Below are positions 57,932 to 64,000 of a stretch of DNA of 64,000 nucleotides, in pieces. The DNA comes from Aeromonas sp. RU39B (GTDB lineage: Bacteria > Pseudomonadota > Gammaproteobacteria > Enterobacterales > Aeromonadaceae). Where the stretch lies: assembly GCF_900156095.1 (NCBI RefSeq), contig NZ_FTMJ01000003.1:356979-420978 (forward strand), in the 5' to 3' direction. The translations under genes and the position numbers were made by a program. Position 1 is the stretch's first letter; each line of letters opens with the position of its first letter. Below the pieces are notes generated by a model. The model was given only the letters and a program-made list of their open reading frames with translations. It ran no database searches and had not been told where the DNA came from.

Positions 57932-59872
57932 ATGAGCGCGCTGCTACATCTTGAGGGCGTCAGCCGCACCTTTGCCAGCGGTGAGCAGTCGGTCACCGTG
58001 CTGCGCGATATTGACCTATCCATCGCCCGTGGTGAGATGGTGGCAATTGTCGGCGCCTCCGGCTCTGGCAAATCGACCCTGATGAACCTGCTTGGCTGTC
58101 TCGACCAGCCGAGTACAGGACGTTATGACGTGGCCGGGCGTAACATCGCCGACCTCGATCCGGATCAGCTGGCGGCCCTGCGCCGTGAACACTTCGGCTT
58201 TATTTTCCAGCGTTATCATCTGCTGGGTGATCTCACTGCCCGTGGCAACGTGGAAATACCGGCGCTCTATGCCGGCGTCAAGGCACAAGAGCGGCGCGAG
58301 CGCGCCGACACCATTCTCAACCGGCTGGGGCTTGGCGATCGCCTCGAGCACAAGCCGAACCAGCTCTCCGGCGGCCAGCAGCAGCGGGTCAGTATTGCCC
58401 GAGCGCTGATCAATGGCGGTCAGGTGATCCTTGCCGACGAGCCAACCGGCGCCCTCGACAGCCACAGCGGCGCCGAGGTGCTGGCCATTCTCAAAGAGCT
58501 GCACAGCCAGGGCCATACCGTCATTATCGTCACCCACGATATGGACATTGCCCGCCATGCCGAGCGCATCATCGAGCTCAAAGATGGCCGCATCGTGGCA
58601 GACAGGCAGCAAGGGGCGAAAAATACTCCGCCACCCGACGAACCCACTAGCAGCGCCAGCGGTCATGCCCGCCCCCTGTCGGGGCTGGGTGATGCGCTTA
58701 AAATGGCGCTGCTGGCCATGTCATCGCAGCGGCTGCGCACCTTTCTTACCATGCTCGGCATCATCATCGGCATCGCCTCGGTGGTGACCGTGGTGGCGCT
58801 CGGCCAAGGCTCGCGGCAGAAGGTGCTCGACAACATCAACGCCATGGGCACCAGCACGCTTGAGGTGTTCCCCGGGCGCGGTTTTGGCGATATGCGCTCG
58901 GGCGCCATCCAGACCCTGCGCAGCAGCGATGCCGATGCACTGGCCCAGCTCAGCTATATCCACAGTGTCACGCCCACACTCTCCACCTCGACCTCGCTAC
59001 GGGTGGGCAATATTGCCGTCAGCGGCACGGTCAACGGCGTCGGCGAGCAGTATTTTCTGGTCCGCGGCTACAGCCTGACCGAAGGGATGGGCTTTGATCG
59101 CCAGAGCGTGACTGAGCTGGCGCAAGAGGTGGTGATTGATCAAAACAGCCGCGACAAGCTGTTTGCCAACGGTGAAAACCCACTTGGTCAGGTGATCCTG
59201 CTCGGCAATCTGCCCTGCCGGGTCATTGGTGTTGCCACCAAGAACCAGAGCGGCTTTGGCAGTGATGAAAACCTCAACGTCTGGATCCCCTACACCACCG
59301 CCATGAAACGGATGCTGGGGCAGACCTATCTGCGCAGTATCAGCGTGCGGGTGGTCGATGAGGTATCGCTCGATGCCGCGCAGCAAGGCATTACCCAGTT
59401 ATTGACGTTGCGCCACGGCAGCGAAGATTTTTTTGTGCTCAACACCGACAGCATTCGCCAGACCATCACCGAGACCAACGCCACCCTGACCCTGCTGATT
59501 GCCATGATTGCGTTTATCTCGCTGCTGGTGGGCGGTATCGGGGTGATGAACATCATGCTGGTGTCGGTCACCGAGCGCACCCGCGAGATCGGGGTGCGCA
59601 TGGCGGTCGGCGCCCGCACTCGCGACATTCTGCAGCAATTTCTGATCGAAGCCGTGCTGGTCTGCCTGCTTGGCGGCATTCTGGGCATCGCCCTGTCGCT
59701 GCTGATTGGCGTGCTGTTTGACCATTTCAGTTCCAGTTTCCAGATGATCTACTCGCTGCCGGCCATGCTCGGCGCTTGCCTGTGCGCCACCCTGATCGGG
59801 GTGCTGTTCGGCTTTGCGCCAGCGCGCCGCGCCGCCCGCATGGACCCGATCCATGCGCTGGAGCGCGAGTAG
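57932..59872 (+). CDS. macB: MacB-like ABC exporter
   Basis: Type VII ABC mechanotransmission protein (646 aa; E. coli MacB 648). The N-terminal ATPase has [34 protein letters not shown] and [15 protein letters not shown]. Then a membrane segment (~275), a large periplasmic domain (~300-515), and three C-terminal segments with the MacB motif [20 protein letters not shown]. It works with MacA and an outer-membrane TolC homologue encoded elsewhere. Confidence 0.95.
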   Translation: MSALLHLEGVSRTFASGEQSVTVLRDIDLSIARGEMVAIVGASGSGKSTLMNLLGCLDQPSTGRYDVAGRNIADLDPDQLAALRREHFGFIFQRYHLLGDLTARGNVEIPALYAGVKAQERRERADTILNRLGLGDRLEHKPNQLSGGQQQRVSIARALINGGQVILADEPTGALDSHSGAEVLAILKELHSQGHTVIIVTHDMDIARHAERIIELKDGRIVADRQQGAKNTPPPDEPTSSASGHARPLSGLGDALKMALLAMSSQRLRTFLTMLGIIIGIASVVTVVALGQGSRQKVLDNINAMGTSTLEVFPGRGFGDMRSGAIQTLRSSDADALAQLSYIHSVTPTLSTSTSLRVGNIAVSGTVNGVGEQYFLVRGYSLTEGMGFDRQSVTELAQEVVIDQNSRDKLFANGENPLGQVILLGNLPCRVIGVATKNQSGFGSDENLNVWIPYTTAMKRMLGQTYLRSISVRVVDEVSLDAAQQGITQLLTLRHGSEDFFVLNTDSIRQTITETNATLTLLIAMIAFISLLVGGIGVMNIMLVSVTERTREIGVRMAVGARTRDILQQFLIEAVLVCLLGGILGIALSLLIGVLFDHFSSSFQMIYSLPAMLGACLCATLIGVLFGFAPARRAARMDPIHALERE

Positions 59873-59879
59873 TATCGAG

Positions 59880-60055
59880 GAAGGGCAGCGCAATCTGCCC
59901 CTACCGAGTCTGCGCCGGTCACTCTGTACCGGTGGGGACATGCTGTCGGGTCCGCAACCGACAGCCGCCTGAACTCCCGTCCATAAGGGACGTGTCGCAA
60001 GGCACCAACCTGACATTCGGGGCTTTGGCCGGGCCCAGTGCCCGGCCACTTTTTC
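59880..60055 (+). ncRNA. multi-hairpin RNA ending in an intrinsic terminator
   Basis: Between macB and a small secreted-protein gene the plus strand can form successive stems: GGGCAG/CTGCCC (59883-59900), CCGGT/ACCGG (~59914-59932), CTGTCGG/CCGACAG (59943-59964), CGTCC/GGACG with loop ATAAG (~59980-59994), GTGTC-GCAA-GGCAC (~59994-60008), and the terminator GGCCGGGC/GCCCGGCC followed by ACTTTTT (60027-60055). The next gene starts 135 nt later. It could be a riboswitch-type attenuator, an sRNA, or a macB 3' UTR. No known class recognised. Confidence 0.55.
60026..60055 (+). terminator. strong terminator downstream of macB
   Basis: GGCCGGGC / GCCCGGCC stem with five-base loop, then ACTTTTT. It closes either the macAB transcript or the structured leader described separately. 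Confidence 0.85.
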
Positions 60056-60189
60056 CCCGCGATGACAGCTTCTGACGCCGCTTGGGAAGCGGTCTGTAAA
60101 GGCGATGAAAAGAGGTCGTAAATCCCTTTGAATGCACATTCCGGGTGGCGTTTCATGACGCTGTACCGTTCCTTCTGGAGAAAGCCATC

Positions 60190-60468
60190 ATGCGTACCCT
60201 TCCCGTTTTGCTGACCTTGCTGTTTGCCGCCCAAAGCCAGGCTATGGAGCCGCAGCACGGGCGCGACTTCATGCCGATGCCGCCCCCTATGGCTGTCTAT
60301 CAGGCCAGCCAGCTGACCAGCAACCCGCAGGCTACCGCCGAGTCACTGACCAAGCTGGTGCCGGCTGCCGAACAGGGCAAGCGCTATGAAGTGCTGGTGA
60401 GCGTGCGTGAACTGCCGGTGATGCCACCTCTGGCCCCGGAAAAAGAGACCACCAAGGAGAAGAAATAA
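60190..60468 (+). CDS. small secreted protein, Met/Pro-rich
   Basis: Exported protein of 92 aa. Signal peptide MRTLPVLLTLLFAAQSQA, then a mature N-terminus rich in His, Met and Pro (MEPQHGRDFMPMPPPM), and a Lys-rich tail. No family recognised. The Met/Pro pattern recalls the periplasmic insert of the nearby CpxA-like sensor. GGAG lies 9 nt before the ATG. The gene precedes a second secreted protein by 1 nt. Confidence 0.68.
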   Translation: MRTLPVLLTLLFAAQSQAMEPQHGRDFMPMPPPMAVYQASQLTSNPQATAESLTKLVPAAEQGKRYEVLVSVRELPVMPPLAPEKETTKEKK

Positions 60469-60469
60469 G

Positions 60470-60865
60470 ATGATCCGTTCCCTGACCTGGTTACTGCTGG
60501 CCGCCACCCTGGCCCTGCCGACGCAGGCTCGCCCCGGGCCAGGCGGACCATTCGATGGTCCGGGATTCGACTTTCCCGGCCCGCATCCTCACCCTGGCCG
60601 CTCGTTTGATGCGTTGCCCGTTGGAGTGGCCACCGTATTGATCGCCGGTCTGACCTACTACATGCTCGATGGCATCTACTACCGTCCCGAAGGGGATCAC
60701 TATGTGGTCGTCGAAAAACCGGCTACCACGACGGTGGTGACCAGCAGCGGACTTACCACCGTTGATGTGGATGGCCGCCGTTACTATGTGCGGGATGGGC
60801 GTTACTATCAGCGGGATATCAACGGCCAATATATCGAAGTACCGCCGCCTGCCGGGCTTCGCTAA
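60470..60865 (+). CDS. secreted protein with Gly/Pro/His linker and DUF6515-like repeats
   Basis: Protein of 131 aa with a signal peptide (ending PTQA), a Gly/Pro/Phe/His-rich segment (RPGPGGPFDGPGFDFPG), one hydrophobic stretch (LPVGVATVLIAGLTYYML), and YxxxGxYYxR-type repeats (GIYYRPEGDHYVVVEKP; RRYYVRDGRYYQRDINGQ) ending in VPPPAGLR. This resembles DUF6515-type periplasmic proteins. Function unknown. It is cotranscribed with the preceding small gene. Confidence 0.7.
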   Translation: MIRSLTWLLLAATLALPTQARPGPGGPFDGPGFDFPGPHPHPGRSFDALPVGVATVLIAGLTYYMLDGIYYRPEGDHYVVVEKPATTTVVTSSGLTTVDVDGRRYYVRDGRYYQRDINGQYIEVPPPAGLR

Positions 60866-60967
60866 GGTCTGTCACACACTGCTACAAAACCTTCCCGCTG
60901 TGGCACACTTTGCTCACAGTCGCATGGTGAAATGGTCACGAATGAAGATGACTCGGAGACCTTCACC

Positions 60968-62254
60968 ATGCGCCCCTCACCTTTGCGCTGGGCTTTGCCC
61001 CTCGCACTGACACTGATCTGGTTGGTCAGTATCAACACCTGGCCTGACACTATTTGGTCCTGGCGAAACCAACTGCTGATACTAACCGGCACACTGGGTC
61101 TGGCGGCAATGATCGCCAGCGTGCTGCTGGCCCTGCGTCTGCCGCGCTTTGAGCGCCTCTGTGGCGGGCTCGACCGTATGCTGCGCCTGCACCGCAGCAC
61201 AGCCCTGTGGGCCACCGGTTTGCTGGTGCTGCACTGGCTGATTGTCGAGTCGCCCAAGTGGGCCGTCTCTGCCGGCTGGCTGACCCGTCCGCAGCGCCGT
61301 GGTGCGCCGGCAGGGGCCGGCCCGAGTGAATTCAACGCCTTGCTGCACAGCGTCGGCAATACCCTCGGGGAGTGGAGCTTCTACCTGCTGATTGTGTTAG
61401 TCATCGTCAGTCTGCTCGCCGCCATTCGCTATGAGAAGTTTCGTGCCATCCACAAGCTGGCACCAGTCATCTATCTGGGCGGTTATATCCACGCGTTGTG
61501 CATGCTGCCGCGCATCGGTCTGCTCTCCCCGCTCGGCATCACGCTGATCGTCGGTGGCACGCTGGGCGCCATCGGCGCGCTCTACTCCCTGTTTGGCCGG
61601 GTCGGCAAGCGCGATCAGCTTCGCGGCCAGGTTAGCACCTTGAATCGTCTCGATAGCCGCACCCTTGAGATCACGATGCAGTTGGCTGCGCCGCTTGGCA
61701 ACTATCAGAGCGGTCAGTTTGCCTTCTTCCGCTTTGCCGGTAGCCGCGAGGATCACCCCTTCACCTTGCTGCACTGCTCGCCAGATGGCCGCACTATCAA
61801 GATTGCGGTGCGCGATCTGGGCGATCATACCCACTGGCTGCAGCAGGCATTGAAAGTGGGCGATGCGGTGCAAGTGACCGGCCCTTATGGCGCCTTTACC
61901 CTGCCAAGCCAGCCCAACGGCCTGTGGCTGGCGGCCGGGATTGGGATTGCGCCCTTTATCGCCTGGCTGGAGCAACTGGCTGCGCGCGGCGAACAGCGCC
62001 ACGGCACCACCTTGCTGCAGTGCGCCCCCGATGAACAAGAGGTGCCCTATCGTCAGCGGCTCACCGAGCTGTGCCGCCAGACTGGAGTGGCCTACCGCCT
62101 GCACCTCGATTGCCAGAGCGGCATGATGGATCTCGATGCCTTGGCCGCCACCCAGCATGCACCGGTCTGGTTCTGCGGCCCCGAGAAGATGGCTGACCTG
62201 CTGCAAGCGCGTTTGCAGGTGCCGTTCCGGCGCGAGCTGTTTCTCTTTCGCTAA
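60968..62254 (+). CDS. ferric-reductase-like flavocytochrome
   Basis: Membrane oxidoreductase of 428 aa. The N-terminal ferric-reductase-like transmembrane domain (six segments) has paired His for two hemes (for example RLHRSTALWATGLLVLHWL and YEKFRAIHKLAPVIYLGGYIH, both split by membrane spans). The C-terminal FNR-like module has FAD motif HPFTLLHCSPDGR, NAD(P) motif LAAGIGIAPFIAWLE and the terminal FCGPEKMADL. Electrons probably go from cytosolic NAD(P)H to a periplasmic metal or protein. It follows the two small secreted proteins by 102 nt. Confidence 0.84.
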   Translation: MRPSPLRWALPLALTLIWLVSINTWPDTIWSWRNQLLILTGTLGLAAMIASVLLALRLPRFERLCGGLDRMLRLHRSTALWATGLLVLHWLIVESPKWAVSAGWLTRPQRRGAPAGAGPSEFNALLHSVGNTLGEWSFYLLIVLVIVSLLAAIRYEKFRAIHKLAPVIYLGGYIHALCMLPRIGLLSPLGITLIVGGTLGAIGALYSLFGRVGKRDQLRGQVSTLNRLDSRTLEITMQLAAPLGNYQSGQFAFFRFAGSREDHPFTLLHCSPDGRTIKIAVRDLGDHTHWLQQALKVGDAVQVTGPYGAFTLPSQPNGLWLAAGIGIAPFIAWLEQLAARGEQRHGTTLLQCAPDEQEVPYRQRLTELCRQTGVAYRLHLDCQSGMMDLDALAATQHAPVWFCGPEKMADLLQARLQVPFRRELFLFR

Positions 62255-62260
62255 GCCCTT

Positions 62261-62289
62261 GAGGCATGTCCCACAACGGGGCATGCCTT
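62261..62289 (+). terminator. hairpin after the ferric-reductase-like gene
   Basis: AGGCATG / CATGCCT with an inner TCCC/GGGG extension lies just past the stop. No T run follows, so it may act as an mRNA 3' stabiliser or a Rho-assisted terminator. Confidence 0.5.
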
Positions 62290-62398
62290 ATCGCTCGCCA
62301 TCATTACGATGAGCCTGCGACCAAGCCCACACTTCTGCTACCATCTGCCCCCATAATTTGATGATTAGGTGGCGCTGCCGCCGTGCGCAGGATGGTTT

Positions 62399-63637
62399 AT
62401 GTCATTTGCCCAACTCCCTCTTTCACCGCGCTTACAACAAACCTTGAGTGAGCTCGGCTATGCCACACCCACTCCAATCCAGGCGCGGGCCATTCCGCTG
62501 ATCCTGGCCGGGCGCGATCTGCTGGCTGGCGCCCAGACCGGCACTGGCAAGACCGCCGCCTTTGTGCTGCCGCTGCTGGAAACCTTGCTGCAAAGTAAGG
62601 TCGATGCCGCAGTGCGCCCGATCCGCGCACTGGTGCTGGTGCCCACTCGCGAGCTGGCGGTGCAGGTCTATGAGAGTGTCGAGCGCTACGGCAAAGGGAC
62701 CGGCCTCTCCTGCACGCTGGTCTATGGCGGGGTAAGCATCGCAGCGCAGGTTGAGGCGCTGCAACAAGGGGTGGATATCCTGATCGCCACCCCCGGCCGT
62801 CTGCTCGACCATCTGCGTCAGGGGGCACTGACACTTTCTGCGCTGCGCCATCTGGTGTTTGACGAGGCGGATCGCATGCTCGATATGGGCTTTATGGACG
62901 AGATCAAGGCGCTGCTCAAACAGATCCCGAGCGAGCGGCAAACCCTGCTGTTTTCAGCCACCTGCGATGACAATCTGTTTGCGTTAAGCAAGGTGCTGCT
63001 GCAAAGCCCCGAACTGATTGAGGTAGCGCCGCGCAATACCACGGCGTCCGAGGTGGAGCAGCGGGTCTATGCGGTGGACAGCGAGCGCAAAGTCGCGCTG
63101 GTCCAGCACCTGCTCAGTATCAAAGGCTGGGCGCCGGCACTTGTCTTTAGCCGCACCCGTCAGGGGGCCGACAAGCTGGCCGAGCAACTGAGCAAGAGCG
63201 GAATCAATGCCCTAGCCTTTCACGGCGACTTGTCACAAGGCGCACGGGAAAAAGTGCTGCAGGAGTTTCGTGCCGGCACCCTGCAGGCGCTGGTTGCCAC
63301 CGACGTGGCCGCCCGTGGCCTCGATATCAGCGAGCTGAACTACGTGATTAACCTGGAGTTCCCGCATCAGCCTGAGGATTACGTACACCGCATTGGTCGC
63401 ACCGGCCGCGCCGGTAACAAGGGGCTCGCCATCACTTTGTTCAGCCCGGAAGATGCGCCGCTGCTGGCAAAGGTGGAAGCCGTGCTCGACACCCGTCTGC
63501 CGCAGCAGTGGTTCCCCGGCTTTGAGCCGGACCTGACCCGCAGCGAACCCACCTCGCGGCGCAACAGCAAAGGCGCCCAAAAGCAGCGCGCCCGCCGTCA
63601 GGCACTGGGCAATCAAAGCGGCAAAGCCAAGCGCTAA
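62399..63637 (+). CDS. rhlE: RhlE-type DEAD-box RNA helicase
   Basis: ATP-dependent RNA helicase (412 aa). Motifs in order: Q motif PTPIQARAIP, I AQTGTGKT, Ia PTRELAVQ, Ib TPGRLLD, II DEAD in VFDEADRMLDMGF, III FSAT, IV ALVFSRTRQGADKLAE, V VATDVAARGLDIS, VI HRIGRTGRAG. The short basic C-terminus (RRNSKGAQKQRARRQ) and the MSF start point to RhlE, a ribosome-assembly and mRNA-decay helicase. The ATG at 62399 is the homologous start. Confidence 0.92.
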   Translation: MSFAQLPLSPRLQQTLSELGYATPTPIQARAIPLILAGRDLLAGAQTGTGKTAAFVLPLLETLLQSKVDAAVRPIRALVLVPTRELAVQVYESVERYGKGTGLSCTLVYGGVSIAAQVEALQQGVDILIATPGRLLDHLRQGALTLSALRHLVFDEADRMLDMGFMDEIKALLKQIPSERQTLLFSATCDDNLFALSKVLLQSPELIEVAPRNTTASEVEQRVYAVDSERKVALVQHLLSIKGWAPALVFSRTRQGADKLAEQLSKSGINALAFHGDLSQGAREKVLQEFRAGTLQALVATDVAARGLDISELNYVINLEFPHQPEDYVHRIGRTGRAGNKGLAITLFSPEDAPLLAKVEAVLDTRLPQQWFPGFEPDLTRSEPTSRRNSKGAQKQRARRQALGNQSGKAKR

Positions 63638-63660
63638 GCCGCCATTGTCAGTGGCTTTTT
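63635..63660 (+). terminator. rhlE terminator
   Basis: AGCCGC / GTGGCT stem (one G-T pair) with an 8-nt loop, followed by TTTTT. Confidence 0.7.
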
Positions 63661-63754
63661 AATTGGGACATCCACCTTTTGGGAGAAGGCGCAGCACCAT
63701 CCAGATAGCCTGACGGTCACTCCCGAGAAACATGTATCACCAGTCGTAACGGGC
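63661..63754. repeat. direct repeat, copy 1
   Basis: A 94-bp stretch beginning AATTGGGACATCCACC and ending CGTAACGGGC. It recurs at 63907-64000 with two base differences. It does not lie in a supported gene. Confidence 0.93.
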
Positions 63755-63906
63755 AGGAAAAGTTAGGTTTTCGGCAAATCGACGGTTTTACACACAGCCG
63801 AACTCGCTGCCGATGATACCGGCAGGGCCCAGACGACAATCAATGAAAGCGGGTCAGTGCTTAGGATGACGACATCGCTGCTGACCGCAGTGGTTGGCGA
63901 GCGTAT
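63755..63906. other. 152-bp spacer between the two repeat copies
   Basis: No credible gene. A minus-strand frame of 67 codons crosses this spacer into both repeats but has no ribosome site or recognisable domain. Confidence 0.6.
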
Positions 63907-64000
63907 AATTGGGACATCCACCTCTTGGGAGAAGGCGCAGCACCATCCAGATAACCTGACGGTCACTCCCGAGAAACATGTATCACCAGTCGTAACGGGC
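63907..64000. repeat. direct repeat, copy 2 (reaches the window edge)
   Basis: Second copy of the 94-bp repeat with a 246-bp period. Because the match continues to the last base of the window, the repeat may be longer and further copies may follow. Confidence 0.93.

Noticed and set aside
59776..60139. Overlapping frames on both strands across the macB 3' end and the structured RNA
   Set aside because: They reflect the GC-rich hairpins and macB coding shadow; no ribosome sites or domains.
63763..63966. 67-codon minus-strand gene at the right edge
   Set aside because: It spans two repeat copies and the spacer, lacks a ribosome site and resembles no known family.
63661..64000. Integron cassette attC sites in the repeat
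   Set aside because: A GTTRRRY-like heptamer can be found, but no matching RYYYAAC partner or inverted arms in the right place.

Overview
The window is a continuous piece of a GC-rich gammaproteobacterial chromosome. Gene content, gene order and protein sequences point to Aeromonas or a very close relative. The lpt/kds cluster sits divergent to mla-ibaG-murA, pmbA is divergent to darP, glnB follows a glutamine-dependent nadE, and the quorum enzyme LuxS is encoded here. This taxon call comes from recognising protein families, not from a database search. No rRNA, tRNA, CRISPR array, prophage or intact insertion sequence was seen. Almost all of it is ordinary chromosomal coding sequence in compact operons separated by clear intrinsic terminators.

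Region by region: 1-3040 is the minus-strand LPS assembly and Kdo operon kdsD-kdsC-lptC-lptA-lptB (lptB runs off the left edge). 3260-7744 is the plus-strand phospholipid-trafficking operon mlaFEDCB followed by ibaG and murA. 7800-17217 holds pmbA, darP, aphA, an MHS-type transporter, a Cam-like gamma carbonic anhydrase, fpr, the ribosomal operon rpsF-rpsR-rplI (no priB), mntH and an AlaX-type tRNA editing protein. 17294-21562 is a sugar ABC operon resembling the oligogalacturonide importer TogMNAB. 22023-23850 holds elaA, a Crp-like regulator and rlmB.

24201-32389 is an accessory block between rlmB and rnr: a secreted esterase with a MerR-type promoter, a MerR regulator, a CeuBCDE/VctPDGC-type ferric-siderophore ABC importer, and a divergent FepA-like TonB receptor. 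Fur boxes lie on both sides of the siderophore intergenic region. 32449-43486 holds rnr, a diguanylate cyclase, luxS, a lytic-transglycosylase-like lipoprotein, glnB, nadE, a PhoPQ-like two-component system with two PepSY proteins, and msrPQ. 43557-49877 holds small membrane proteins, the GlrK-QseG-GlrR envelope-signalling operon and a FolK-like/FolM pterin pair. 50057-63637 holds asmA, an AraC regulator, a VOC protein, an NfsA-like nitroreductase, a CpxRA-like system divergent from macAB, two small secreted proteins, a ferric-reductase-like flavocytochrome and rhlE. The right edge carries a 246-bp-period direct repeat.

The most notable signals are: (1) a GlrR homologue whose AAA+ domain lacks the GAFTGA loop; (2) a well-formed sigma-54 promoter in front of an uncharacterised 70-aa membrane protein; (3) a multi-hairpin RNA ending in a strong terminator between macB and a small secreted-protein gene, a riboswitch or sRNA candidate; (4) a textbook 19-bp-spacer MerR promoter; (5) a 15/18-nt minisatellite encoding 18 serines inside MacA; and (6) the unexplained tandem repeat at the right edge. 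Nothing here is a large novel defence or biosynthetic system.
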